DNA of 64,000 bases from Limosilactobacillus viscerum (GCF_947387525.1 NZ_CANDNW010000003.1:1-64000); one strand, 5' to 3'; counted from the stretch's first letter, positions 31,497 through 42,007 are shown. The notes: a model not told the origin generated them from the letters alone. A program made the numbers and translations.

Positions 31497-32267
31497 TTAT
31501 CCCCGAACGGATTGTCCACCATCAACGACTAACTCTGCACCATTGATGAAACGAGCTTCGTCGGATGCAAGGAAGACAACCGCGTAGGCAACATCTTCAG
31601 GATTACCTAAGTAGCCGAGCGGGATTCCCTTAATTAACGCATCTAGTTTTTCCTTGTTTAGGGTAAATTGTTGCATCATTGGGGTAACAATCCAGCCAGG
31701 TAGGACTGAATTAACCCGAATATGGTATTTCCCAAGGTCACGAGCGGCACCCTTAGTAAAGGCCCGTGAAGCACCCTTTGAAGCAGTGTAAGGGGATGCT
31801 CCTGCAATCCCCTGGACACTTGCTAAGGATGAAATATCAATGATGGCACCCTGCCCATTCTTCTTCATATATGGGACCACGTGTTTCATCCCTAAGAAGT
31901 GCGCCATCGCGTTGGTATTCATGTAGCGGTACCAATCTTCAACCGTTGAGTCCGTTAAGCCACTAGTTTTATCAGTGGTTCCAATTCCGGCATTGTTGAC
32001 CAAAATATCGATTTTGCCAAACTTGTCGACTGCCTGCTTAACAATGTTAACCCAAGCATCTTCACTGGTGACATCACTAGTAATTGAAAGCAGGTTGTCA
32101 CCAAACTCCTTTCTAAGTTCGGCATCCTTTTTGGTTAAAAGGTCATTTTGGATATCAGTAGCAATGACCTTGGCACCCTCTTGTAGGAAAATCTTTGTTT
32201 CCATTGCACCTTGGCCACTGGCGGCCCCGGTAATAATTGCGACTTTGTCTTGTAGTCGTCCAGACAT
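31497..32267 (-). CDS. Short-chain dehydrogenase/reductase
   Basis: The 256-residue protein is a classical SDR. It has a dinucleotide loop TGAASGQG (residues 14-21), an Asp at the end of strand 2 (ATDIQ) that favours NAD(H), the NNAG motif, the catalytic Ser in DISSLASVQG and YTASK. The C-terminal substrate loop ends in the usual VDGG. The exact substrate is unknown; ketone, diol and 3-oxoacyl reductases look alike. It is a single gene with GGGGGAG upstream and a terminator on its far side. Confidence 0.88.
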   Translation of the reverse strand: MSGRLQDKVAIITGAASGQGAMETKIFLQEGAKVIATDIQNDLLTKKDAELRKEFGDNLLSITSDVTSEDAWVNIVKQAVDKFGKIDILVNNAGIGTTDKTSGLTDSTVEDWYRYMNTNAMAHFLGMKHVVPYMKKNGQGAIIDISSLASVQGIAGASPYTASKGASRAFTKGAARDLGKYHIRVNSVLPGWIVTPMMQQFTLNKEKLDALIKGIPLGYLGNPEDVAYAVVFLASDEARFINGAELVVDGGQSVRG

Positions 32268-32439
32268 GCTAAATTACTCCCCCTGAGTTGTTAATACGTT
32301 AATTAGATAGTTACAAACTAATTGTATGCTCAGTGGTAAGTATCCGGCAAGTATTAATATTTTGAATATGACAAATTTATCATTGCTTTTTTATGAAATT
32401 TTAAAATGTGAGCAGGGGGGATAGCGCTGTATTCAACAA

Positions 32440-32478
32440 GAGGGGCGTGACAAAACTCGGTTCTGTCATGCCCCCTTC
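32440..32478. terminator. Terminator downstream of gatD
   Basis: AGGGGCGTGACA pairs with TGTCATGCCCCCTT around an 11-nt loop. It lies 8 bp beyond the stop of the leftward murT-gatD operon. Confidence 0.8.
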
Positions 32479-32486
32479 AAAGAATA

Positions 32487-33194
32487 TTAGAATGTTGGCT
32501 TAATTAATAAGGATCGTTGTGTGCTCAAGTCAGCAGCAGGATACTTATTATGAAGCGCGGTAAGAAGAAGATGCTTGGCGATTTCCCCGTTTCGTGTCAG
32601 GATCGGACCGTGGAAGTAGGAACAGTAAACTTCCTTATAAATAGCTCCTTCTGTACCATCTTCACCATTATTACCGTTTCCGGTGATAACTTTACCCAGC
32701 GGCCGTTCACCCTTACCAAGAAAGGTTCGGCCATTGTGGTTTTCAAAGCCATGGTATTCGTTGCCAGTCTTTTCATCCTTAATGGTGATATTACCGATAA
32801 AACGATGATTATCCTGGCTGAGTGTATAGTGGTCGAGTAACCCCAGACCAGGAATCTTTTTCCCATCGGCACCAATATAAAAATGACCGAGTAGCTGGTA
32901 ACCACCGCAAATTGCTAACAAGGGCTTTCCATCATTGATAAACTTGCTAAGCGCCGCCTTTTTATTTGGCAAGTCTTTTGAAACCACGTATTGTTCATAG
33001 TCTTGGCCGCCGCCGAAAAGGGCGAGGTCGAACTCATCGGGGTTAAATTGATCACCAATGCTGATTACCGTTGTGTTAATCGCTGTGTCCATCCGGATGG
33101 CATAATAACGGAGCGCAATGATGTTGCCAACGTCACTATAGGTGTTAAGAAGGTTGCCGTACAAGTGGGCAAGGTTAAGCTGATATTTTGCCAT
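32487..33194 (-). CDS. gatD: Lipid II isoglutaminyl synthase, glutamine amidotransferase subunit GatD
   Basis: GatD releases ammonia from glutamine for MurT, which amidates D-glutamate in lipid II. The 235-residue protein is a class I glutamine amidotransferase of the CobB/CobQ type, with nucleophile Cys96 in AICGGYQLLGH and the catalytic His in YFHGPIL. Its ATG overlaps the stop of murT by one base (TAATG), so the two subunits are translationally coupled. Amidation is needed for efficient peptidoglycan cross-linking in Gram-positive bacteria. Confidence 0.92.
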   Translation of the reverse strand: MAKYQLNLAHLYGNLLNTYSDVGNIIALRYYAIRMDTAINTTVISIGDQFNPDEFDLALFGGGQDYEQYVVSKDLPNKKAALSKFINDGKPLLAICGGYQLLGHFYIGADGKKIPGLGLLDHYTLSQDNHRFIGNITIKDEKTGNEYHGFENHNGRTFLGKGERPLGKVITGNGNNGEDGTEGAIYKEVYCSYFHGPILTRNGEIAKHLLLTALHNKYPAADLSTQRSLLIKPTF

Positions 33195-34531
33195 TAGTCC
33201 ATCCCTCCCTTGATATAGCCTTGTTCTGCTAAAATCTTTCGAAGCTGGAGGACCGCGGTGTAGGTGGCAAGCAGGTATACCTGGTCGGTTGGCAATTGTT
33301 TAATCCGGTCAACCACCTTGGTAAGGTCCGGCTCTTCCCAAAGATCACTAACTCCCGCCATCGTTAACCTGGTGGAAATATCCTTGTAGCGTTCACCACC
33401 AGTAAAATACTGCCGAACGTCATTGTGGGTGAACTGCTCAAAGTTGCCGTCCCAGATCCAGCTAGTGTCGATTCCATCAGCATAATTTGCATTGAGGAGG
33501 AAGCCAAGACTGAACGGGCGCAGATCAGTTGCAATCATGTCGAGCACTTGGTTAAGACCAACCGGATTCTTGACGAGGACCATGGTCACCTTTTTGTCAC
33601 CAATGTTGATCACTTCCTGCCGACCAAAGACTCGTTCATCGCTTTCAAAGGCTTGTTTAATCTGTGCGGGACTAACGTTAAAGTAACGCCCAAGTGAATA
33701 AGCCGCCAGGGCATTGTAGATGTTGTAAAGACCGCCAACCCCGATTGTATATTCCTGACCATCAATCGCAAAAGTTGAACTGGTAGGTGTAAGTTTGTTT
33801 AGGCTGGTCACTGCGTATGTTAACGGTGGCCGGTGGAAACCACAGTGCGGACAGAAGTAGGCACCAAGGCCGGCGTAAGTCCGTAAGTGGTAATGTAAAA
33901 TGTGCTGACATTTTGGGCAGAGTAAGCCATCAGTATTAGCCGGGGCGTCGAATGCCGGCCGGTGCTGGTGATTAAAGCCATAGTAGATTACCGGGTTGGG
34001 TAAGCTGTCGGTGTTAAAGAGCTGCTCATCACCATTGGCAATAATGGTGGCCTTGGGTGCTCGCCGTACCCCCGCCAGAATTTTACGGTAGGTAGTATAG
34101 ATTTCACCGTAACGGTCCATTTGGTCACGGAAAATATTAGTAAAGACAAAGGCTACCGGTTTAATAAACTGGGTCACCTTAATTACGTTTGCTTCATCGA
34201 CTTCTAGTACCGCCAGCCCCTTTTTATGTGGCCGGGGAGCGGTAATGAAGGTAGTTACGATCCCCTGTTCCATATTTGAACCGGTGGGATTGGTAAGCAC
34301 TTGCTCATACTTACTGCGAAGTACCCGGACACTTAACGCAGTCGTTAGGGTCTTCCCATTTGTCCCAGTAACGATTACGAGGTCGTATTTTTTGCTAAAT
34401 GAATGTAGAATGTGGGGATCAATTGTGAGGGTTAATTTTCCTGGCAATGAGCTCCCACCATTGCGGAAGCGGTGGAGGAACCAGTAACTAGACCGGCCGA
34501 TTGATTCGGCAAATGTACTGCGAATTGACAT
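33194..34531 (-). CDS. murT: Lipid II isoglutaminyl synthase subunit MurT
   Basis: MurT is the Mur-ligase-like subunit that activates the D-glutamate of lipid II and adds ammonia from GatD. From the ATG at 34531 (GAAAGGAG upstream) the product has 445 residues; a longer frame to 34708 has no ribosome binding site. Visible are the P-loop VTGTNGKTLTT (about residues 54-64), the four-Cys zinc ribbon (CPKCQ and FCPHCG) specific to MurT, and the C-terminal DUF1727 domain with MVLVKNPVGLNQVL. It is the first gene of a two-gene operon divergent from tdk. Confidence 0.93.
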   Translation of the reverse strand: MSIRSTFAESIGRSSYWFLHRFRNGGSSLPGKLTLTIDPHILHSFSKKYDLVIVTGTNGKTLTTALSVRVLRSKYEQVLTNPTGSNMEQGIVTTFITAPRPHKKGLAVLEVDEANVIKVTQFIKPVAFVFTNIFRDQMDRYGEIYTTYRKILAGVRRAPKATIIANGDEQLFNTDSLPNPVIYYGFNHQHRPAFDAPANTDGLLCPKCQHILHYHLRTYAGLGAYFCPHCGFHRPPLTYAVTSLNKLTPTSSTFAIDGQEYTIGVGGLYNIYNALAAYSLGRYFNVSPAQIKQAFESDERVFGRQEVINIGDKKVTMVLVKNPVGLNQVLDMIATDLRPFSLGFLLNANYADGIDTSWIWDGNFEQFTHNDVRQYFTGGERYKDISTRLTMAGVSDLWEEPDLTKVVDRIKQLPTDQVYLLATYTAVLQLRKILAEQGYIKGGMD

Positions 34532-34701
34532 TTGACTGACTCCTTTCAGGTCCCTAGGTAAATAATTTAAACTAATTTTACCCTTATTATTCGAAAAATC
34601 AAAATGATTTCGGTAGAATAGGTTGGGGCGTAGCGAAGTATTTAAAAGCCTGCAGCTTTTAGATATAATAAAAGTACTATGCATAAAAGGGGAAATCACA
34701 C

Positions 34702-35289
34702 GTGGCACAGCTGTTTTTTAAATATGGTGCAATGAATTCTGGCAAGTCAATTGATATCCTCAAGGTTGCTCATAACTATGAGGAACAGGGGAAGCCGGTT
34801 GTCTTAATGACAAGTGGCGTTGATAACCGCTCTGGACAAGGGATTATCGCTAGTCGGATTGGCCTCAAACGGAAGGTTCAACCGGTAATGGACGATACCA
34901 ATATTTACGATTATGTTAAGAATGTTGACCATCAGGTGTACTGTGTGCTGATTGATGAGGCCCAGTTCTTAAAAAAGAGGCACATTTTACAGTTGATCAA
35001 AATCGTCGATGAGTTAAATATCCCGGTAATGACCTTTGGCCTCAAAAATGACTTCAAGAATGAATTGTTCGAGGGGTCTAAGTACCTGTTAATTTATGCT
35101 GATAAGATTGAGGAAATGAAGACAATCTGTTGGTTCTGCCCACATAAGGCAACCATGAACTTACGGATTCACGACGGCAAACCAGTTTACGAGGGTGAGC
35201 AGGTCCAAATTGGTGGCAATGAATCCTACTATCCAGTTTGCCGTAAACATTACTTCCACCCACTACTAGGAAAGAAAGAGGAGAATTAA
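34702..35289 (+). CDS. tdk: Thymidine kinase
   Basis: This enzyme phosphorylates thymidine for salvage. The 195-residue type II thymidine kinase has the P-loop GAMNSGKS (residues 9-16), the DEAQF segment with the catalytic Glu, and a zinc site made by CWFC and the Cys and His residues of [10 protein letters not shown]. The start is GTG with AAGGGG upstream, and a TATAAT box lies 30 bp earlier. The stop is 2 bp before prfA. The order tdk-prfA-prmC-sua5 is the standard Firmicutes arrangement. Confidence 0.95.
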   Translation: MAQLFFKYGAMNSGKSIDILKVAHNYEEQGKPVVLMTSGVDNRSGQGIIASRIGLKRKVQPVMDDTNIYDYVKNVDHQVYCVLIDEAQFLKKRHILQLIKIVDELNIPVMTFGLKNDFKNELFEGSKYLLIYADKIEEMKTICWFCPHKATMNLRIHDGKPVYEGEQVQIGGNESYYPVCRKHYFHPLLGKKEEN

Positions 35290-35291
35290 TA

Positions 35292-36380
35292 ATGGAAATT
35301 GCAGAGATCTTTGACAAGCTTCAAGCAGTTGCCGACCGTTATGATGAATTAAACGAGTTAATCAGCGACCCGGAAGTTATTGCCGATTCACAACGGTTCA
35401 TGAAGCTTTCCAAGGAGGAAGGTAGCCTCCGGGAAACGGTTGAAAAATATAATGAATACAAGCAAGTTACCCAGACCATTAAGGATGACGAAGAAATGCT
35501 CCGGGAAACTGACGATCCAGATTTGACCGCGATGACCAAGGAAGAACTTGCTGATTCGAAAGAAAAACAAGCACAGTTAGAAAAGGAACTGGAAGTTTTG
35601 CTTATTCCAAAGGATCCAAATGATGATAAGAACATTATCATGGAAATCCGTGGTGCCGCTGGTGGGGATGAAGCGAGCCTTTTTGCGGCCGACTTATACA
35701 ACATGTACCTTCACTATGCTGAAAGACAGGGCTGGAAGGTTGAAGTGGTTGATAAGAACGAAACCGAAGTTGGTGGCTTTAAGGAAATTGCCTTAATGAT
35801 TACCGGTGATAAGGTTTATTCAAAGTTAAAGTTTGAAAATGGTGCCCACCGGGTTCAGCGGGTACCGGTTACTGAATCGGCCGGGCGGGTTCACACGTCA
35901 ACGGCAACGGTTGGTGTAATGCCAGAAGCCGAGGACGTTGATGTTGACCTTGATCCAAAAGATATTCGGGTTGATGTATATCGTTCTAGCGGTGCTGGTG
36001 GTCAGCACGTTAACAAGACATCATCAGCTGTCCGGATGACCCACTTGCCAACCGGGATTGTCGTTGCCATGCAGGATGAACGGTCACAGCAGCAAAACCG
36101 TGCCAAAGCGATGCGGATTCTGAAGTCACGGGTTTATGACTACTACCAACAAAAAGAGCAGAGTGCTTATGACGAAAAGCGGAAGAACGCAATCGGTACT
36201 GGTGACCGGTCAGAACGGATCCGGACCTACAACTTCCCCCAAAACCGGGTTACTGACCACCGGATTGGGTTAACGTTGAATAAGCTCGATAAGATTATGG
36301 CTGGGGACCTCGATGAAATTATTGAAGCATTGATTGTGGCTGACCAGACGAAGAAGCTGGAGCAACTACGCAATGAGTAA
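35292..36380 (+). CDS. prfA: Peptide chain release factor 1
   Basis: RF1 reads UAA and UAG and releases the finished peptide. The 362-residue protein has the GGQ motif in [15 protein letters not shown] and, upstream, the PAT-like codon-recognition region ([18 protein letters not shown]). Its length is normal. AGAGGAG stands before the ATG, in the tail of tdk. The gene overlaps prmC by 8 bp, fitting because PrmC methylates the Gln of the GGQ motif. Confidence 0.96.
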   Translation: MEIAEIFDKLQAVADRYDELNELISDPEVIADSQRFMKLSKEEGSLRETVEKYNEYKQVTQTIKDDEEMLRETDDPDLTAMTKEELADSKEKQAQLEKELEVLLIPKDPNDDKNIIMEIRGAAGGDEASLFAADLYNMYLHYAERQGWKVEVVDKNETEVGGFKEIALMITGDKVYSKLKFENGAHRVQRVPVTESAGRVHTSTATVGVMPEAEDVDVDLDPKDIRVDVYRSSGAGGQHVNKTSSAVRMTHLPTGIVVAMQDERSQQQNRAKAMRILKSRVYDYYQQKEQSAYDEKRKNAIGTGDRSERIRTYNFPQNRVTDHRIGLTLNKLDKIMAGDLDEIIEALIVADQTKKLEQLRNE

Positions 36381-37236
36381 CGGGTGGACCTATTTTGCTG
36401 CCCAGCGGTGGGCAAAGGCACAGCTGAATGGTAGTGAAGTTGATCCTAATGCTCCCCAGTTTTTACTCCAGCAACGGATGGGTTGGGATGATACGCACCT
36501 TTTACTCCATAACCGTGACCAGATGCCTTTTGAAGAGGAGAAGTGGTTTAAGAATGCGGTTGCTCAGCTTCTGGATGATGTGCCGGCGCAATATATTGTT
36601 GGTACGACCAACTTTTATGGTCGGCAATTCACGGTTACAAGGGATGTCTTGATCCCTGAACCCGAAACGGCCGAACTAGTTGAGTGGGTGCTCGCAACAA
36701 TTCCTGCCGACCGAAATATCCGGGTACTGGACCTGGGAACTGGCAGCGGTGTAATTGGAATTACGCTTGCGTTGGAGCGGCCACAATGGTCAATCACGCT
36801 GAGTGACATTTCTCGTGCGGCCCTGAATGTCGCACGGGAGAATATGGAGCGGTATCGCCTTGACCTCCCGTTGGTTGAGAGTGACCTCTTTGATCGGCTT
36901 CAAAAGCGGTTTGACCTAATCGTTACTAATCCACCATATATCGATCGTGATGATACGGCGGTGATGGACCGGTCTGTTTTAGACAACGAGCCTGCAATTG
37001 CGTTGTTCGCTGATGAACACGGGCTCGGCTTCTACCACCGACTCTTTGCGACGGTTGGTGACCACCTGACAGCTGGAGGGCAAGTCTTTGGTGAAACTGG
37101 TTATGACCAGGAAGAGAGTATTCAAGCACTGTTAAAGCAGTGTGATCAACAGGCCAAAATGGCAGTTCGCCATGATGTGGCTGGTAAAATGAGGATGGTA
37201 CACGCATGGAATTTTTCTGGCACAGGAGGAAATTAG
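36373..37236 (+). CDS. prmC: Release factor glutamine methyltransferase
   Basis: PrmC transfers a methyl group from SAM to the GGQ glutamine of release factors. From the ATG at 36373 the protein has 287 residues. The start overlaps the end of prfA and has GGAG 11 nt upstream; a longer frame lies inside prfA. Motifs are [11 protein letters not shown] for SAM and TNPPYI for the glutamine substrate. The N-terminal helical domain (residues 1-75) binds the release factor. Confidence 0.94.
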   Translation: MSNGWTYFAAQRWAKAQLNGSEVDPNAPQFLLQQRMGWDDTHLLLHNRDQMPFEEEKWFKNAVAQLLDDVPAQYIVGTTNFYGRQFTVTRDVLIPEPETAELVEWVLATIPADRNIRVLDLGTGSGVIGITLALERPQWSITLSDISRAALNVARENMERYRLDLPLVESDLFDRLQKRFDLIVTNPPYIDRDDTAVMDRSVLDNEPAIALFADEHGLGFYHRLFATVGDHLTAGGQVFGETGYDQEESIQALLKQCDQQAKMAVRHDVAGKMRMVHAWNFSGTGGN

Positions 37237-37241
37237 CAAAA

Positions 37242-38270
37242 ATGAACACGAAAATATATCAATTAAATCAAATTGATGAAGCGGCGGCAGCAATCCAACG
37301 CGGGGAACTGGTTGCTTTTCCGACAGAAACTGTCTATGGATTGGGGGCCGATGCAACGAACGAACAGTCAGTAAAGAATGTTTATTTAGCCAAGGGCCGA
37401 CCTAGCGACAACCCGTTGATCGTTCACGTCAATTCGGTTGCAATGGTTGAAAAATACGCGGCGGAAATTCCTGCCAATGCCCGTAAGCTGATGGAAAAGT
37501 TCTGGCCGGGTTCCTTGACCATCATCCTGAAGATTAAGAAGGGTGCTTTATCAAAGACGGTTACGGGTGGCCTATCAACGGTTGCCTTCCGTTTCCCTGA
37601 TTGTCAGCCAACGCTGGACTTAATCGGTAAGGCCGGTGTTCCAATTGTTGGCCCGTCTGCCAATACTTCCGGTAAGCCGAGCCCAACGACTGCCCAGCAC
37701 GTTTACCACGATTTAAATGGTAAGATTACGGGAATCCTGGATAATGGACCAACACGGGTAGGGGTTGAATCGACCGTCCTTGACATGTCAACTGATACAC
37801 CAGTAATCTTGCGTCCTGGTGCGGTCACAAAGGCGGACATTGAAAGTGTCATTGGTTCAATTGACCTTAACCATCACAAGGTAGGCAAAAATGAAATTCC
37901 AAAGGCACCGGGGATGAAATACAAGCACTATGCACCGAGTGCACAAGTATATATTGTTGATGAGGGCACTGACTGGAAAAAAGTTGCCAAATGGGTTGGC
38001 CAGCAACCGTTCGATGTTGGCTTTATGGCAGAGGGGAAGATCCTAAAAGAATTATCGCTGCCAATGAATGCCGTTCAATTCTCGCTTGGCGAAGGTGTTA
38101 AGGATGCCAGTGCCCGGCTCTTCGATGGCTTGCGTGAATTTGATGATGAACATAACGTTAAAGCAATTGTTACCGAGGCATTTTCGGCACGGGACCTTGG
38201 TCGGGCTTACATGAACCGGCTGAACAAATCTGCTGGTGGTGTTCATTTTGACCCCCAGCAAGTAAAATAA
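37242..38270 (+). CDS. sua5: Threonylcarbamoyl-AMP synthase (Sua5/YwlC)
   Basis: This enzyme makes threonylcarbamoyl-AMP for the t6A modification of tRNA. From the ATG at 37242 (AGGAGG upstream) it has 342 residues: a YrdC domain (KGRPSDNPLIVHV, PSANTSGKPSPT) and the additional C-terminal Sua5 domain of the long form. An earlier in-frame ATG at 37206 lies inside prmC without a ribosome binding site. It ends the tdk-prfA-prmC operon and has its own terminator. Confidence 0.94.
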   Translation: MNTKIYQLNQIDEAAAAIQRGELVAFPTETVYGLGADATNEQSVKNVYLAKGRPSDNPLIVHVNSVAMVEKYAAEIPANARKLMEKFWPGSLTIILKIKKGALSKTVTGGLSTVAFRFPDCQPTLDLIGKAGVPIVGPSANTSGKPSPTTAQHVYHDLNGKITGILDNGPTRVGVESTVLDMSTDTPVILRPGAVTKADIESVIGSIDLNHHKVGKNEIPKAPGMKYKHYAPSAQVYIVDEGTDWKKVAKWVGQQPFDVGFMAEGKILKELSLPMNAVQFSLGEGVKDASARLFDGLREFDDEHNVKAIVTEAFSARDLGRAYMNRLNKSAGGVHFDPQQVK

Positions 38271-38290
38271 TGAGCAAACATTCAAAAAAT

Positions 38291-38322
38291 ACTGTGAGAA
38301 GCTAACAACTTCTCATTTTTTT
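38291..38322 (+). terminator. Terminator after sua5
   Basis: GAGAAG and CTTCTC around a 7-nt loop are followed by eight T. The upp gene begins 40 bp later. Confidence 0.8.
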
Positions 38323-38361
38323 TGGTAAAATAGTGGAGAAATTCAAAGGAGTGTTTTTGTC

Positions 38362-38997
38362 ATGGGCAAATTTGAAGTTATGGATCACCCACTGATCCAA
38401 CACAAGTTAACAATGATTCGGGACAAGAATGTTGGTACAAAGTTCTTCCGCGAGACCGTTAAGGAAATCTCAACCCTGATGGCCTATGAAGTGGCACGGG
38501 ATATGCCACTTAAGGATGTTGAAATTGAAACGCCAATTGCGAAGACCACCAAGAAGGAACTTGCTGGTAAGAAGGTCGCAATTGTTCCAATCTTGCGTGC
38601 CGGTTTAGGAATGGTTGATGGAATGACGGAGTTGATTCCAGCAGCTAAGATCGGTTTTATCGGCATGTACCGTGATGAAAAAACTTTGAAGCCACACGAA
38701 TACTTTGTTAAGTTGCCAAATGATATTACGGAACGGCAATTATTTATCGTTGACCCAATGCTTGCTACCGGTGGTTCAGCAATGATGGCAATTGATGCTT
38801 TGAAGAAGCGTGGTTGCCAAGAAAAGAACATGAAGTTTGCTTGCCTCGTTGCAGCACCAGAAGGGGTAAAGGCAGTTCGTGAAAAGTATCCTGACGTTGA
38901 TATTTATGCTGCCGGCTTAGATGACCACCTTAATAAAGATGGTTACATTGTTCCTGGATTAGGAGATGCTGGGGACCGGCTCTTTGGTACCAAGTAA
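38362..38997 (+). CDS. upp: Uracil phosphoribosyltransferase
   Basis: Upp makes UMP from uracil and PRPP. The 211-residue protein has the usual length and the PRPP-binding loop [13 protein letters not shown], and the uracil site near the C-terminus ([12 protein letters not shown]). A TAAAAT box and AAAGGAG precede the ATG. It is a single gene between two terminators. No PyrR-type attenuator is visible. Confidence 0.95.
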   Translation: MGKFEVMDHPLIQHKLTMIRDKNVGTKFFRETVKEISTLMAYEVARDMPLKDVEIETPIAKTTKKELAGKKVAIVPILRAGLGMVDGMTELIPAAKIGFIGMYRDEKTLKPHEYFVKLPNDITERQLFIVDPMLATGGSAMMAIDALKKRGCQEKNMKFACLVAAPEGVKAVREKYPDVDIYAAGLDDHLNKDGYIVPGLGDAGDRLFGTK

Positions 38998-39010
38998 GTT
39001 TAATTATTAA

Positions 39011-39057
39011 GAGCAACCGTTACAAAAAGGTAAAACTTTGCAACGGTTGCTTTTTTT
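39011..39057 (+). terminator. Terminator after upp
   Basis: GCAACCGTT..CAAA pairs with TTTG..AACGGTTGC and is followed by seven T. Confidence 0.9.
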
Positions 39058-39110
39058 GTGCTCACGGAAGCGTACAATGACAAATAGTTTGATTTGAAGG
39101 GGATGCCAAG

Positions 39111-40223
39111 ATGCGAAACCGTTATTGGTCACGAAAACGGCTGGTACTACTAGTGGGATTGCTAGTAGTCGGGTTATTTGCAATGCTGTTTGTCAGTCAC
39201 AACCAGCGCTTTTACCAACGACCGATTGCCCAGGTTGAAAAAGTACGGGCGGGTTCCGTCCAGAAAACAACCGACCAGTTTAAAAACGTGGACCACGAGC
39301 ACCAGCAAACGTTAACGGTCCGACTATTAAATACCCGCTACCGTGGTGAAGAATTAGCGGTAAGCAATACTTATAGTGACTCACAACCGATGGACCAAAA
39401 ATACAAACGGGGAGACCAAATCTTCTTAACCCAGCTAAAGAAGTCCCGAGGGAAGCTCAGTGCTAATGTTGCAGGTTACAAACGTGATGGGGTAATTGTC
39501 TTCCTGCTGTGGTTAGTTTGCTTACTATTGTTAATGATGATGGGTAACGCTGGTGCCTTTGCACTTCTTAGTGTGATCGTGAATGCCTTGCTGTTTGTAT
39601 TGGCAATTGTGATCGACCTAAAGAATAATGGTGAACACGTGATGCCGATCTTTGGAACACTAGCAGTGATTTTTACGGGGGTCAGTCTCTTCTTGATCCT
39701 TGGCCCAACAAAGAAAATGCTGGCTACTTTTGGCGCAACGGTGATTGGTACCTTTGTTGCGCTCGGAATTAGTCTCTTGGTCTTTGCATTAACGCATGAA
39801 CGTGGGATCTATTATGAGTCAATGCAGTATGTAACCCAGGTACCGCGTCCACTATTTATTGCGGAAACTTTACTGGGTTCGCTCGGTGCGGTAATGGATG
39901 AATCAAGCGATATCATTGCGACTCTGTTTGAATTAAAACAGTTAAACCCGCTTGTTTCCTGGAAGGAATTATTCATGTCAGGGAGAAACGTTGGTAAATC
40001 AATCATGGGGCCGCTAGTTAATGTTTTATTCTTAATTTTCATGGCTGATACGTTTACAAGCAGCTTGCTGTACATTAAAAACGGAAATTCCTGGGGCTAT
40101 ACTTTTGCAATGAACATGAGCCTAGGGACGGTTCAAAGTCTTGTCAGTGGAATTGGAATTGTCCTAGCAATACCGCTGGTTAGTGCGTTTGGTGCATTGC
40201 TATTAGGGAGGCGAAGCAAATGA
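39111..40223 (+). CDS. YibE/F-family membrane protein, large partner
   Basis: The 370-residue protein has an N-terminal span (residues 10-28) and an extracytoplasmic domain to about residue 120, followed by six or seven spans. These include the family segment ETLLGSLGAVMDESSDI (near residue 255). The function of YibE/F proteins is not established; a transporter role is usually assumed. The gene overlaps its smaller relative by 4 bp (ATGA), which suggests that the two form one complex. The ribosome binding site is GAAGGGG. Confidence 0.85.
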   Translation: MRNRYWSRKRLVLLVGLLVVGLFAMLFVSHNQRFYQRPIAQVEKVRAGSVQKTTDQFKNVDHEHQQTLTVRLLNTRYRGEELAVSNTYSDSQPMDQKYKRGDQIFLTQLKKSRGKLSANVAGYKRDGVIVFLLWLVCLLLLMMMGNAGAFALLSVIVNALLFVLAIVIDLKNNGEHVMPIFGTLAVIFTGVSLFLILGPTKKMLATFGATVIGTFVALGISLLVFALTHERGIYYESMQYVTQVPRPLFIAETLLGSLGAVMDESSDIIATLFELKQLNPLVSWKELFMSGRNVGKSIMGPLVNVLFLIFMADTFTSSLLYIKNGNSWGYTFAMNMSLGTVQSLVSGIGIVLAIPLVSAFGALLLGRRSK

Positions 40224-40978
40224 GTACAATTACGGCACTGGGGCTAGTGTTATTAATCTTGATGGTATTAGTCGGCGGAAAGCAGGGGTGGAGTGCCTTT
40301 ATCAGCCTCCTGTTGAACTTTGGCTTCCTCTACTTTGCAATTGTGTTGATTGCCTTTCACGTTCCACCGCTATTTGTCACCATCACCACCGGTATCACAA
40401 TTTTGGCGATTACCATCTTCATGGGTGAAGATGATTTGCGGACAACGGTCACGGCCTTCTATGCCTCGTTGATTGTCACGGCGGTACTAATTGCGCTGAT
40501 CTTCTTTGTTGAACACTGGGCAATGGTGCAGGGCTTTGGGACTGAAGATAGTGACGACCTTGAGGGAATGTCAATTCTAATTGGGATCAGTTACTTCAAG
40601 GTCTTAATCACGGTCACAACGCTTAGTACACTTGGTGCGATTGCGGAAGCGGCAATGGCAATTTCCGCTGGTTTAACTGAAATTCTAACAACCCACCCGC
40701 AGGTTCCTAATTCCCAGCTAATGAGCAGTGGGTTGGCAATTGGGCGACAGATTATCGGTACCACTTTCAATACCTTGTTCTTTGGCTTCTTTGGTGGTTT
40801 CCTTGCCCTCTTCATTTGGTTTGCGGGGCTCCATTACTCGATCGGCACAATTATGAATAACAAAATTTTTGTTGCTGAGATGATCGAAATCCTGATTTCA
40901 TTTGTCGGGGTTCTACTAACTGTACCAACTACCGCATGGATCATGACCAAGCGGCGGTCTAAAATTGTTAATGAATAA
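40220..40978 (+). CDS. YibE/F-family membrane protein, small partner
   Basis: The 252-residue protein consists almost entirely of six to seven membrane spans and repeats the core of the preceding protein: LSTLGAIAEAAMAISAGL corresponds to GSLGAVMDESSDI of the larger partner. It lacks the extracytoplasmic domain. Adjacent YibE/F pairs like this are common in Firmicutes. The substrate is unknown. A terminator follows. Confidence 0.85.
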   Translation: MSTITALGLVLLILMVLVGGKQGWSAFISLLLNFGFLYFAIVLIAFHVPPLFVTITTGITILAITIFMGEDDLRTTVTAFYASLIVTAVLIALIFFVEHWAMVQGFGTEDSDDLEGMSILIGISYFKVLITVTTLSTLGAIAEAAMAISAGLTEILTTHPQVPNSQLMSSGLAIGRQIIGTTFNTLFFGFFGGFLALFIWFAGLHYSIGTIMNNKIFVAEMIEILISFVGVLLTVPTTAWIMTKRRSKIVNE

Positions 40979-40981
40979 GTA

Positions 40982-41035
40982 TTCAGCATTACTACTAGGA
41001 AGAGAAGTTCTTCCTTACTATGTAATGCTTTTTTG
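40982..41035 (+). terminator. Terminator after the YibE/F pair
   Basis: AGCATTAC pairs with GTAATGCT, with an inner GGAAGA / TCTTCC, and six T follow. Confidence 0.85.
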
Positions 41036-41296
41036 GTTTAAATGGCGATAACAGGAAAAATTAAAGAACAGTTAGTCAGAATAAAAAAACGAACCTGCGG
41101 AAACGCTAAAAAAGCGTCAGAACCGCATAATGGCGGAAAAAACAGAATGGAGAAAATGTTCTATTTACTTAATGTTTTTTGATATTTAAAGAAAATAATG
41201 ATATATTAACTATCGTAACTTGGGCTAATTCGTTTTCTTTGCGACGTATCCAATTTACAGCCAAATTATTGTTATAAGGAAAGAGGTGGAATATGA
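41036..41296. other. ATP synthase upstream region with an extra hairpin
   Basis: TGCGG..CGCT and AGCG..CCGCA (about 41095-41127) form a two-part hairpin that is not followed by a T run, so it is not a normal terminator. The operon promoter is probably at about 41170-41210, where TATATTAACTAT occurs. No atpI gene is present. Confidence 0.5.
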
Positions 41297-42004
41297 ATGG
41301 GCGGTGATGCTTTGACTTTTAAGCTTTTCGGACTCACGTTCAATACAACGAATATTGTTTCTGGACTGATTATCTACGCAATCGTGTTCTTCACTCTTTA
41401 CGGGATGTCACGAAAGATTCAAATGAAGCCAAAAGGTGCTCAAAACGTACTTGAGTGGTTGATTGACTTCACGAACGGGATTGTCCGGAGTCAGATGCCG
41501 GCATCAGAACAGGGCCACTATAGTTTCTTTGCCTTTGTTCTCTTTGTCTTCATCTTCTTCGCTAACCAATTCGGTTTGCTGTTCCAATTCCATTGGAATG
41601 GAGTCGAAGTGCTTAGAAGTCCAACGGCAGACCCAGTCGTAACGTTAACATTCTCACTGATGGTAATGGCATTGGCACACTTTGCCGGGGTTGCACACAA
41701 TGGTCTAGGTGGTTACTTAAAGAACTACACGAAGCCATTTACGTTGATGCTCCCAATTAACATCATTGAAGACTTTGCTAACTTCTTGACGCTTGGTCTC
41801 CGTATCTTTGGTAACATTTTTGCCGGTGAACTGTTAATGAGTTTAATCGCCAATATGGCATTCTCACATGGTATTTTGACAATCATTCCGAGTCTTTTGC
41901 TCGAACTTTGTTGGCAAGGATTCTCAATCTTTATCGGTTCAATCCAGGCATATGTCTTTGTAACATTAACGACGGTTTATATTTCTCGGAAGGTTTCCGA
42001 ATAA
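41297..42004 (+). CDS. atpB: ATP synthase subunit a
   Basis: The 235-residue membrane subunit forms the proton half-channels of Fo. The essential Arg is in [13 protein letters not shown], and the last helix has the usual Gln/Gly-rich end. There are five to six spans. The ATG at 41297 follows GAGGTGGA; the ATG four bases earlier is out of frame. First gene of the atpBEFHAGDC operon, which in lactobacilli mainly pumps protons out using ATP and controls internal pH. Confidence 0.95.
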   Translation: MGGDALTFKLFGLTFNTTNIVSGLIIYAIVFFTLYGMSRKIQMKPKGAQNVLEWLIDFTNGIVRSQMPASEQGHYSFFAFVLFVFIFFANQFGLLFQFHWNGVEVLRSPTADPVVTLTFSLMVMALAHFAGVAHNGLGGYLKNYTKPFTLMLPINIIEDFANFLTLGLRIFGNIFAGELLMSLIANMAFSHGILTIIPSLLLELCWQGFSIFIGSIQAYVFVTLTTVYISRKVSE

Positions 42005-42007
42005 TAA

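Noticed and set aside
34702-38270. Anything unusual in the tdk-prfA-prmC-sua5 block
   Set aside because: Order, overlaps and lengths are the standard arrangement in Firmicutes.
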